64,000 bases of DNA from Mycteria americana (Eukaryota > Chordata > Aves > Ciconiiformes > Ciconiidae). Below, in pieces: positions 1-10,486 of the stretch. Under the pieces are notes generated by a model. It ran no database searches and had not been told where the DNA came from. It saw nothing but the letters and a program-made list of their open reading frames with translations. The stretch is taken from assembly GCF_035582795.1 (NCBI RefSeq), contig NC_134366.1:173790362-173854361 (forward strand), in the 5' to 3' direction. Position 1 is the stretch's first letter; the number at the start of each line of letters is the position of its first letter. The translations under genes were made by a program, and so were the position numbers.

Positions 1-2620
1 AATTGGCCACTAAAATCCCTTATCATACGTGCCACATCCCCACAGCCTGAGTAGATTTGCAGACATCATTGCAGACAGCACCAGCTCATTCACAGCACAC
101 ATACCAAACACCTTCCAGGAGTGGAAAAGTCAATAAGATTCCCTCTGCAGCCCATTGCGACCTCCATACACGTATTTCAGAACATGCTGAAAAGGAGCTG
201 CAAGCCACGATCATGCTGAGCAAGCAACACAGTGACCTCTCTTCAGGGCCAGGCAGCCTTGGACAGCATCTCCTCTTGTTTGGTTTGAATTAAGGCATCT
301 GAGGTGTTACACCCCTGAGCTGGGAGGCTGGAGACTCTGCAGGATCCCCTCATGATCCAGTTTTTTCAAGGATTGCAATTCATTCAGGAGCTCGGATGAG
401 TGTGTGGAACTTCATCTTAGTTTCCTCTTTGCTGGCTTCTGGGGTTTTTTTTCTCTTCTGCTCATAAAAGACATGCCCATGAAAAAAAGGCAGTCTATGC
501 TTGACATCTTAATACCTTATCTCTGTCATCTTGCAGGCTTCCCTACGGCCTCTTCAGACCACCTAGCCAAATGGTTGCCACAGCCCAGGAAATCAGAGCA
601 ACTTTCTTTTGCCTTCAGAGACACTCAGTATCTCTGTCCAGATTTCTCAGGCACCGTTTCACCTATCGCCCTTCTTGTCCTCAAATTTCCAGCTCATGCC
701 TACCACTGTTACGCGGCCTCTCAATAGGATCCATGACACCATGCTCTGTACCATGATCCACCACCACTTTCCCAGCCTCGATAGAAAGCTCTATCCTCCC
801 AACCAGGAGGTTGCCTAGTCCTCTTTCCCTCTCTCCTCAACAGAAAGCTCCAGTCCCGTATCTGTCAGGAATCTGCAGTGACAACATAAAATAGTATTAA
901 AAAAATAAAACCCAAGTGATTTGTAGACATCCTTAGATTCCCAGGGGAAATAGGTGGCCTTTTTCATGCAGTTAGATGAACTGGGGATTTTATAACATCA
1001 GGAAAATAAAAAATACCATGCACACACAATCCTATGGACAACCGCATGTTAATGTATGTGTAATAATTATAATGGGGCACGTTTGCCATCTTCAGGAATC
1101 AAGCAGGAACTGCACACAAATGTTCAAAAAAAACCAGTGAAAAGCAACAGCTGATGTAAGGATATAGGAATTACTGGGTTCTCACACAGCCTCGGGCTGC
1201 AGCCAAGCAGGGCTGGGGCATGGACAGGCTCTTAGCTTTGTGCATCTCTTTCACAGTACCATAAGTCCTGGTCTTTGCTGGCAGCCCTGATGCTGTTAGA
1301 AAAAGAATAAAAAGAAATAATAGAACTAGGAGAGTTTGACTGGCAGCGAATCAGGCTGCTGAGGATGAAAAGAGCACTCCCTCTTGCTTATCGATGAGTT
1401 GCTTGAAGGAAGAAATATTTAATTCAAGGCCTGAGTGGATTTGATGGGGTGACCAGATTATGCTTTCCCCTTGGCCGTATTCTTCCCTAACACAAGGAAC
1501 GAAACCCTACTGGGACAATCATAAGGGATTAAAAAAGAAAAATAGCCTTAAATGTCTCTGAATAAGGCACACCAGAGTCTGGAACATATTGCCACTTTTT
1601 TTATCCAGCTATTCCATAAAAGTTGGCTATAAACAAGATGGTCTGCAAAAATACGATGAAGCAAAAGTCAATGGACACAGAAAGAATGTGTTGGGTTGGG
1701 GTTTGTTTTTTTTTTTTTTCTTTTTAAACAGAAATTCAAGAGTCCAAGGGGAAGCACTTAAGATGCCACAGAGAAAATAGGATTTTCAAAATCATCCCCT
1801 GCACCAGATTCTCCACTGGTGTAAATCGGGGCAGTGTCATTAACTTCAGCAGACTTAGTCCAGATGACCTTCTATCACTCATCCCACAGCCACTGATCAA
1901 GAGCAATGAGCCACCAACACGCCAGCACACCTTCCTTTCAATTTGAAAAAGTGCCTGGTGTCCTAAGAGCTAAACTGCAGGAGAGCAAGTCCCTGCAGGC
2001 TATTACTGCAAAGCGCTAAGTTCCTGAGATTTAAGAAAAACCCTAAATAAAGCGAGAAACCATGGCAAATTCAATTTAGCAGAAAAGCCTGTTTTCTTTT
2101 ACACCAGCATGTACTGAGAAGTGGTCAAAGGATGTGAGGGATGGGAGAGGTCTCCAATCAACCCACCAAAGCAAATGTTTGCACTTCAGTTGGGAATGTG
2201 GCTGAACTCACCTTCATCCGTGATGAGAAGTGGCATTTCTTTGACAAGCCTGAATTGTTTACAGCACATGTTGATGTAAGTTCAAGTGTCAAAACCATAT
2301 CCAACTTCTGCTAGACAGAGAGAGCATTCCACAGTGCAGAAGTGGCAGACAAAAACGATACCAAATAAAGCCATCACAAAGTCCCTTTGGTTTCAACACG
2401 TAAAAACTTTGAATTGGCCATTGTCTTTTACCAGACTACAGGCAATACATAAGAATAAGGGCAAATGAGCACCTGGAAGAGGCCCATGCACTGTAGTTTG
2501 CCCACATACCTTGCTACTACATGCCATGAGTGTCACAGAGACACTCATACATGCAGATAAATAGCTGTAGGTGTTTATTAAAAGAACATTTTGTCCTTGA
2601 TTTAAACACAATAGTTCCAT
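1..2620. other. Intergenic, upstream of PSCA; no gene recognised
   Basis: I see no conserved protein, RNA gene or well preserved mobile element here. The open frames are short (longest about 107 codons), overlap each other, and have no splice-flanked or domain support. There is a T-run at 1707-1724. Confidence 0.5.
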
Positions 2621-2629
2621 TCAGGATAA

Positions 2630-2651
2630 CAAGGGGGGGTGGGGGGGTGGA
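2630..2651. repeat. G-run with G-quadruplex potential
   Basis: Two runs of seven G separated by single T residues, followed by GG, lie about 310 bases upstream of the PSCA TATA box. The tract could form a G-quadruplex on the + strand. This is sequence-based only; no function is shown. Confidence 0.5.
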
Positions 2652-2850
2652 AAGGCTTGTTCACAGGGTGCAAACGCAGCCTCACTGGCTCTGGGGAAAT
2701 GCATAAGGCCAGCCTTGTTCTAAAGAATTCGGGTTTTTTTTCCACTCATGTGAACATTTTGCTCAAGGGTAGGAGGAAAGGCAGGGGCGTAGCGGCGGAG
2801 AGGAGCTGGTGGTAGCTCTGAGAGTTTCGGTCAGATAGGAGAGGTACCTA

Positions 2851-2858
2851 ATGCAAAT
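2851..2858 (+). promoter_or_regulatory. Octamer motif ATGCAAAT upstream of PSCA
   Basis: A perfect POU/octamer site lies 104 bases upstream of the PSCA TATA box. POU factors bind this octamer, and some (such as POU2F3) are epithelial. A RUNX-like ACCACA lies just downstream, near 2865. Use by this gene is an inference. Confidence 0.4.
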
Positions 2859-2933
2859 ATCACCACCACAAACCAACCCCTCCCTTGGTCCAGCGAGCAG
2901 CCTCGCTCAGGTACCTTCACAGGGTAACCTTCT

Positions 2934-2943
2934 GGGCATGTCT
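2934..2943 (+). promoter_or_regulatory. p53/p63-type half-site upstream of PSCA
   Basis: GGGCATGTCT fits RRRCWWGYYY exactly and ends 18 bases before the TATA box. A single half-site occurs often by chance, so the support is its position and the presence of a similar site before the SLURP1-like gene. Confidence 0.3.
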
Positions 2944-2961
2944 GATTGCTGCCTCCCATGG

Positions 2962-2969
2962 TATATAAA
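2962..2969 (+). promoter_or_regulatory. PSCA core promoter (TATA box)
   Basis: TATATAAA lies 52 bases before the PSCA start codon. With the usual 25-30 base spacing, transcription would begin near 2993-2997 and leave a 5' UTR of only about 25 bases. The start codon has A at -3, a good initiation context. Confidence 0.7.
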
Positions 2970-3020
2970 CTGCCCCACGAGGAAACAACCCATAATCAGC
3001 ACAAGAGAGGCTATCCCAAA

Positions 3021-6000
3021 ATGAAGGCTTTCTTTGTCCTCCTCCTGGGAGCAGTCCTGTGCTTGGACTCAGGTAAGCCACCATGGACAGTCTACCCCAC
3101 ATCCCCTCCAGCAGATCTTCAGCTAGGAGAAAAGACTTGTGATGGGGTTTGGCAGTGAGGGAAGAAATGCTGACACAGTTGGGATACGAAGACATTTGCT
3201 TTTTGATGGGATGTCCTGGGTGTTGCGTGGAAAAAATGCATAGTCCCACTCTGCTGATGGTGTGATCCTAGTGCTGGGTAGAGCAGCTTCCAGGAAAGAT
3301 AAATCCTATACAAAACTGAATTTAATTGAAATCAAAATTATCTAAGCCAGACCATGTAGTTATGTGTGTGTGTGTGGTTTTTTAAGTGGGGTGGGAGGGT
3401 TATTTTTCTTCTTCCCAGGCTATCAAAACTGCATCATTTCTGCAAAGATAAGTTTTGTTCCAACTTGTTTTCTGATTCTTCATTTCAAAAGTGGCCTCTG
3501 ATGCTGCACAGATTGTCAGAATTTTAATAGGACAGAAAAAGGGAGAATGCCATGGTGTGTTATTTTATAAACTGGATAGGTGGGATTTGGACACTGTCAG
3601 GTTTTTCTGACATGTCTGGGAAAAAATACCTTTAAACCAGCTTTTCCCTATCACCAGAGAACAGAAGCAGCAGATCTGAGCAGAAATGTTTCTCAATCAG
3701 CAGAGGATGCTTAAGGAACAGGCTGAGAAGGGTCTTGTACAGTCCTGGCCAGACTTCTCCTCTGCCAGCCTCCATCAGAGTGCTCTGAAATTTGACTTTC
3801 ATTGCATTAAAAGTCAGATAAATATGATAGCAGAGTGCAGCACTACAGACAAACTGGGGTTTGGCTCCTTGCCTCTATGAATGCATCAGCCATTTATACC
3901 AGAACGGCCTGGACAGAGGGAGACCAAGTGCCTCAAACCACTTCTTGTTCCTGCTCTGAATAACCCTAATTTCTAAATAAGGCTTTTCTGTGCCCTAAAA
4001 GAGTATTGTAGGCATTAGGGTATTGACTTGAGGGATTCATGATACAAGCCTGGGGTTAAAGTACATATACGTACATAAAGTACATAAAGTATATATATGT
4101 TAACTCTTATACTTGCAGTGATGCCCTGGGGGCACAAGTAGGTAATAGGAACAGGTAATTGCACCATGCTCTCACTCCTCTGGGAACTATTTTTCAGCAG
4201 GGCTAGACACTTGTAAGCTGCAATGCTTATTCTGCCTTTGCTTGATGCGCATAGCAGCACAGCAAATGTTAACAACATGGACTTGCATCCCCCAGAGCGG
4301 CATGTCCATGGGGGGGGGAAACACGTGGCAACCTGGCTTTCAGAGGGAGGCGAAAGACGTGTTTGCACTTTGCTTTCTAAGAGAGGGTGATGGAGAGTAC
4401 GTGTCACAGGTTGGTCAAACTGAGACAACGGGCTGGAAGAGACCTTGCAAATTGCCTGCTGCATCCCTCCCTCACCCTCTCTTCCCTCCGGGCTTTCCCT
4501 CTTTCATCCAACCCTGGCAATGCCTCAGCTAAGGCTCACAAACCCACCTAGTAAAACACTAACGTCTATAGAGGCAGACAAATAATATCAATATGGCCCT
4601 TCATCCCAGCTCAGGAGGCGGGAATATCACAAAAAGCCTGTTCCGGACAGGAGCTGAATTAGGCATCCCAAATGCAGAGGAAGAAGCATTTGGGAAGCAC
4701 TTCCCGTTGACTGATGAGACCAGTCAATGGGACCAGCTATGCAGCTGGTCTCTTTTTGCTCCCTCACTGCACTAACTAGATCTGAAACAGCTTCAGCACC
4801 TGCAAAACTTGACTCCCACCCCAAGCAAGTGTACTGTTCTCCACCAAAAATGGAAAAAACCCCACTGTTTTCCCAATAACAGAGCTACTGTCTTTCTTTG
4901 AGGATCCACAGGAATGGTCCTGTTTCCAGTTCAAGCACTAAGCTGGGTCCCCTGGAGAGCTTCAGATGGGTTTGTCTTATAACCCCTCTTGGTTTCTTGC
5001 AGGTTCTTCTTTGCAGTGTTACAGCTGCATGTCACAGCTCAGCAACTCCAACTGTCAGACAAAAGTGGACTGCAAGGATAAGGAAACATGCAAGACAAAT
5101 GTGATCAGTAAGGCAAAGAGGGGGTGGGTAATGTCTTGGTTGTGGTGTTGGAGCCAAGCACGGTCCCCAGACTCAGGTGTCCAAGCCAGCCCCACCTACT
5201 CTAGATACACCAGCTGGTGTGGGCCAGCAAATCTCAGTGTGCAGCAGGAAGAGAAAACCCATCTGGGCAGAAAAGGTGATAAAAAAGCTTTCAGATGACC
5301 TTCATGTTAAGTAGAAATGACAGAAGAAAAATGTTTACCCCTTGGTGATAACTGGTCCCTTGGTAGTGGTGCTGACCATCGCTAAATCCTCTCCCCACAC
5401 TGGCCATGAGAGTGTGATTACAAAGTCATATTAGTACGTGCATGCTGTACCCCATAAATTCCTCTGTGTTTGCCAATAGGTCATGCTAAAAATTGAGCAG
5501 TATGGCCAGTACAGTGCCAGTGCCTGGAACGAACCTCAGGAGGGTGCAGCTGCTCAACAGGGCACTAGCTGTTAAGCACTCGACATTGCAAATACCTACC
5601 AATGCCTCTCACCCATACAAAATTAGGTTTATTTCTCTTTTATAACACCAAAAGTGATTTGCTTACACGGGCAATAGTTCAGTTTATGGCTTTGAAAAAT
5701 TTGGAACGTGGATTAAAATGTGAGGGGCTGAGTCTGGTGAAACCTAGTCATGAAGTTAGGAGGAGCATTCAATGACAGAGCTGACTTTAGGTGAATTCAA
5801 TGAAAGGGATAGAATTTCACCTAGGCCCATCTACAGCCAGCTCTGAATGCAGCCATCTGTGTGTCTCTGGGTAATCTCCTTTAACAGATTATGATTTGAT
5901 TCTCCCATTCTAGATCTGGCAACAAAATGTTTACCCTGTCCAGATCTGTAGTGACAGCTCAGTTGCTCTTAGACCTGGCCATGCATTCACATGCAGGAGA

Positions 6001-6859
6001 GCCAACACACTGTATGACCCACTGGCCCTATACACTAAATTTGCATATGTCAAAGACTTGGTGAGCAGAATAAATTCTGCAAGATCAGAAGATCTCATGC
6101 AGACTGTAATCTGCTGGTAACCACCAGTTACTGAGTATCACCCAGCCACAGAAAAACAGGCTGTGCCTCTCAGAAACAAATCAATAACTCTGTGAAATGG
6201 GGATAGCCGTGTTTCCATAACTTCCCTGGGTGTTGAAAGACTCCGTGAAACAAAGTTGTATGGGATACAAGCAAAGATTACCCCACGTTTGCTCCTCATC
6301 TGTTAGTAGCTTAGACTCCCCAAAAGAGGTGTTAATGGCTACTTTCATTATTAATTAAATTATTAGAATTTCTGTAGTTGGTGCTGGTTTAGAAAACCCT
6401 GAGACCTGTGCTATGGAACACACTGCCTCAAGCAAACACTTGGGGATTGAAACCCTTCCCCCCCTGCTGACAAACTGACACCCCAAAAATACAACCTGCT
6501 ACAGTAGAACATGCAGCTGTTTGGAAACACTCATGTTTTTTTCCAAGAAGTGAGCTCAGATAAGAATAGCATCTCATTATTCAGTTCCATGAGGCATGGC
6601 TTGGCTTGCATTAAGTCCCTGTAGTAATGGTCCTGTTTTCCTTCCAGGCGTCGCAGGGCTCTTCAACATCATCAGCAAGGGCTGTGACTCGTCATGCAAA
6701 TCACTCTATCAGGAATTCAGCGTGGGCAACAGGAATATCTCCTGCTGCAGCAGCAACCTCTGCAATGTCAACGCAGCGGGCAGCGTGAGGTACGGCTACG
6801 GGATGGCAGCAGGCATAGCAGCCAGCGTGCTCTGGCCCTTCCTGAACAACAGACTGTGA
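3021..6859 (+). CDS. PSCA: PSCA-like GPI-anchored Ly6/uPAR protein (3 exons)
   Basis: Coding exons are 3021-3072, 5003-5107 and 6648-6859, all with GT/AG borders and phase 1 introns, giving 122 residues. Exon 1 encodes a signal peptide (MKAFFVLLLGAVLCLDSG). The mature part starts LQCYSC and has ten cysteines in the three-finger pattern, including ISKGC, NISCC and the closing LCN. The NIS sequon sits where PSCA has its N-glycosylation site. The C-terminus (small residues NAAGS, then a hydrophobic stretch ending FLNNRL) fits GPI attachment. The CYSC..Q.SN spacing, ISKGC and VG..NI[ST]CC shared with mammalian PSCA are the basis for the name. The family acts at the epithelial cell surface, and PSCA is reported to modulate nicotinic receptors; function here is inferred. 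Introns are 1930 and 1540 bases. The gene is first in a same-strand pair with the SLURP1-like gene. LY6E-like paralogues are the main alternative, but the loop 3 sequence favours PSCA. Confidence 0.9.
3073..5002 (+). other. PSCA intron 1
   Basis: The intron has a GTAAGC donor and a pyrimidine-rich TTTCTTGCAG acceptor. It contains a short TG run near 3363-3375, the AT-rich near-repeat gtacataaa at 4060-4100, and a perfect 8-bp-stem hairpin at 4731-4750 (GACCAGCT/AGCTGGTC). No mobile element is recognised. Confidence 0.6.
5108..6647 (+). other. PSCA intron 2
   Basis: The intron has a GTAAGG donor and a CCTTCCAG acceptor. Near 6165-6260 there is a CTCTGTGAAATGGGGATAG-like stretch typical of the tail of old tRNA-derived SINEs (MIR/AmnSINE type). 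Nothing else is recognised. Confidence 0.45.
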
Positions 6860-7075
6860 GGAGCAAAGAGGACTCCCATGACCACAGAAAGTCTTGGAGT
6901 ACCCCTCTTATGACAGGAATTGTAACCGGGAGCAAGGTGGCGTGTTGGGCACACAGCATCCTTGGAGGTGATGGCAGATCTTTGCTGTATGATAGCTTCT
7001 TCATGACTGTTACTGTATTGCTGTAGTGCTGCCAGATAAGAAAATATGTATGCATGCTATCTGCATAACACCTAA

Positions 7076-7081
7076 AATACA
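7076..7081 (+). terminator. Possible PSCA poly(A) signal (AATACA variant)
   Basis: No AATAAA occurs close after the PSCA stop codon. The variant hexamer AATACA lies about 217 bases downstream and is followed by a G/T-rich stretch (near 7098-7115) that could serve as the downstream element. The call is weak because the hexamer is non-canonical. Confidence 0.3.
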
Positions 7082-7119
7082 GTTATTTCTGAATCAAGTG
7101 TGAGTTTGTTACCTGTGTA

Positions 7120-9933
7120 TCACTTAGTCATGTATTTCTGTACCCAGAAGCAACTGTAGGTGGGTGTATTGCATGTCTGGCCAACGTTCAGTCTTGGTCT
7201 TTGCTGTGTAATGATGATGTGTGCCAAGAGGTGCCATGGCAGAGCAGAATAGAGGTGGCATCTGTACCTCCAAAGCTTGAGGGGTTCTGGCTTATGACAA
7301 ACTCTGGAGGGCACATACCCCAGGAAAACCCATGAAGAGCAATCACACCTGAAAGGGGAACTTTCTTGTGAGCTAGAGACCCTGGGACCCTGCACTTTGT
7401 TAGCTACCATACAAGACAAAAGCAGTGCTCACCTTCCCTGCTACGTGTGCATACAGCCATTTATATGCCTTTCCATATCTGTAGCATCCTTGGGATGGTG
7501 TGCAGGACTGCACATTCAGGTACCTGGAGCACCATGGTGGGCAATAACTATTGGAATGAAGTGGAAAGGGTGTCCCCATGGTGTCCTCATCAACCAACCC
7601 AATTCTGGGATCGCCAGTCTCCATCCTGGCCATAGTGGCATCCCCTGAAGGTTCCCGTCTGCCACAGGCAGGTTCTCAAGCCTTGTTCTCCAAGTTCCTC
7701 TTTGATCCATTCCCCATGCCACAGCCTGGGTTACAGGTCCAGTCACAAGGATGAAAAGGTGTTTATCTTAAAGGTCCTGTGGGCTTGCCTAGCAGAGCAG
7801 GGAGAGTGGAGAAAGTAAATATCAGAGCTCACATTCCTTTCCAGGTTCCTTGATCATGGAGGTGAGCACACAACTGTGGGCACACACCCACTTCCACCCC
7901 CACGTGAGATACAGTCAGTGAGAGGTGGGGAGGCAGCAAGTGTAGGGAAAAGATGAAGGAAAACAAGAGCAGGGGAGCTAGGGAAGGGCATAGGGATGAC
8001 TCGTCTCCTCCTGAGGTGCTCTCAGGACAGGGCTAGGAGGGCAGATGAGTAGGGTGAGACCGGTGTTTCCTGAAGATTTGCTGAGGTCATGGGGTACCCA
8101 CAAAGCCCTTTATTCCCTTCCTTATAATAGGAATTTCCCTTCTTCACCAACTGATCTCTTCCCCTTCCTGGGACTCCCTGCTGAAGCCTGAGTGGCTTTC
8201 TCCACTCATCACATGTAGAAGATTTGGTTCACATCTGATGAAGGAGCAGCTTAGTGCAACCTCTGCCACTGATACAGTCATCATGTTTTGCCCACCTTTA
8301 CTGGTGTAATGAACGTGGCAACCATGCAAGCTTCAAATATGTGGAAACCATTTCAAGCCCTCTCTGTTGCTGATACCAATGAGGCATCTGTGGGCAAGGC
8401 AGACTTGATAGTTTTACCATCTGTCCTATATAGTTATAGCCCCTCTAAATAGTTATAGATTCTAAATGATATAGTTTGCCTTCTCCAGATAGTTTATTTT
8501 ATGGATATAAACCTGAGTGTTCCCACCTTCCATTGGGAGATCCTGTGCAGCATTTAGCAAAGGCAACAGAGAAAGTACCGTACAAAGCTGCCTGAAAGAA
8601 ACTCTCTCAAATAAGACCTCCAAGCAATACATATGTGAAGAGATCTGAAAAACAAGGTAGAAAACATTCTGGAGAAGGCCACTGTGTCACATGTGCCTCC
8701 TCCACAATACACAACAAAAGAAGACAAGGCTGGTATCAGCAGAGTGTAGAGATGGGCCTGGGAAAGCCCCGGGAGTGACAAGACAGGTTGGACCCGTGAA
8801 GTCGAGGAGCTGTGAAGTCAGGACAGAAGTGGGTGCAGGACTAAAAGGGGAGGGAGGGAGGGGAGGGGCTTTGGCCAAGGGGGAGGGAGGGAGGGAGGGA
8901 GATTGGCCAAGAGCCCCATTTTCCTCTCTCATACCCTAAGAACTACTGGAGCTGCAAAAGATGCGCAGAGCCACAGGCTGAAATAACAAAGAAGCATTTA
9001 CCTGGTGGAGATGAATAAACTGGAGGACCCATAGCCATGGGACAAGTGCCAGCATCAAATTTTGAATTAAGTCAATGGGATGTCAGAAGATAATGACGCT
9101 GCCTGCTATTGTGAAAAAGTACATAAATCCTTGGGACGCAAGACATTAACAAGCTTCTAATTGTAGGAAGCAGGGAAGGGGTTTCCCCAAAGGAAAATCC
9201 AGAATGAACCACCTTCCTCATATGAGGTGAGTCTGGCTATTGGCAGAGGGAGGTTATGGGACACGTGGGGTGATTTATTCTGGCTTTTGCAAACCTCCTG
9301 AGTCTTAGTCAATGAAAAGGGGGCTCATCCAGCTGTACATCTCCCAGCTAGGCTGTTTTCTGCATGGATGACCAGCTCCATGACCTCTCCAGTCCAGGGC
9401 CTCATCTTCTTGCACTGTGAGAAGATCCCTGACACACTACTGCCCTGTGCCCACTTTCTGAAACAATTCCCAGGCAGTCAGGCATGTCCACATCCAGTAG
9501 CCTTTCTCAACAAGCAATTTGGCTACAATGGCCCTGTCTGGAGACTGGGAGTTTAGCTGTATGTAAATGGCCAAAGCATGTTAGCCAGCTCCAGAGCCAG
9601 ACGAGTCCCCAGGGATGCTGGGTGAGACACAGCCTCTTCCAGTGCTGGAGAGGTCACACACATTCAACCCTGAAAATAAGAGAGGTGTCAAAAGCCTTTA
9701 GCATGAATGGGGGGTCCAGTTTACCTGTGTTATAGCATATTTGTCCCATGTGGCAACATCGTCTACTTGCCGGAGCACAGCATTTAGGATTTTCTTGCTG
9801 GAGCCCAGAGGGCACTTTCCCTTGCTTTGGTGGTTGAGACCTGATGTCTGGACCCTACAGGCTGAGAGGACAATTCCTCCTCCCAGTTTTCTCTCTGTAC
9901 ATATTCTGGAAGGAGTCCACAATCAGTCACTGA
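7120..9933. other. Intergenic block; no gene recognised
   Basis: Only a purine-rich GGGAGG tract (8844-8902) stands out. No ORF here has family features, and I see no well preserved transposable element. Confidence 0.5.
8844..8902. repeat. (GGGA)n purine tract
   Basis: Two GGGAGG-rich blocks (8844-8868 and 8879-8902) flank the unit TTGGCCAAG, which recurs at the right edge. It is a simple low-complexity repeat. Confidence 0.7.
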
Positions 9934-9938
9934 GTGAT

Positions 9939-10481
9939 TGTCCTGGTTCCGGCTGGAATAGAGTTAATTTTCTTCCTAGTAGCTGGTGTAGTGCTGTGTT
10001 TTGGATTTAGTATGAGAATAATGTTGATAACACACTGATGGTTTAGTTGTTGCTAAGTAATGTTTACATAGTCAAGGACTTTTCAGCTTCTCATGCTCTG
10101 CCAGCAAGAAGCTGGGAGGGGGCACAGCCAAGACAGCTGACCCCAACTGGCCAAGAGGGCTATTCCATACCATATGGCGTCATGCTCAGTATAGAAACTG
10201 GGGGGAGTTGGTTGGGGAGCTGCAATCGCTGCTCAGGGACTGGCTGGGCATCGGTCAGCGGGTGGTGAGCAATTGCATTGTGCATCACTTGTTTTGTGCA
10301 TTCTTTTATCATTATTATTATCATTTTCTCTTCCTCTGCTGTCCTATTAAACTGTTTTTATCTCAACCCACGGGTTTTACTTTTTTTCCGTGATTCTCTC
10401 CCTCATCCCACCAGGGGGTAGGGGGAGGGTGAGCGAGCGGCTGTGTGGTGCTTAGTTGCCAACTGTGGTTAAACCACAATA
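9939..10481 (+). mobile_element. Solo ERVL-type LTR (copy A)
   Basis: The element begins TGTCCTGGTTCCGGCTGGAA and ends near AAACCACAATA (terminal CA mutated to TA). The 5-bp duplication GTGAT occurs at 9934-9938 and again at 10482-10486. It shares U3 and U5 blocks with the other LTRs here. Its CRE-like box has decayed (ATGGCGTCA) and the TATA box reads TATAGAAA. No internal retroviral sequence is attached, so it is a solo LTR left by recombination. Confidence 0.9.
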
Positions 10482-10486
10482 GTGAT

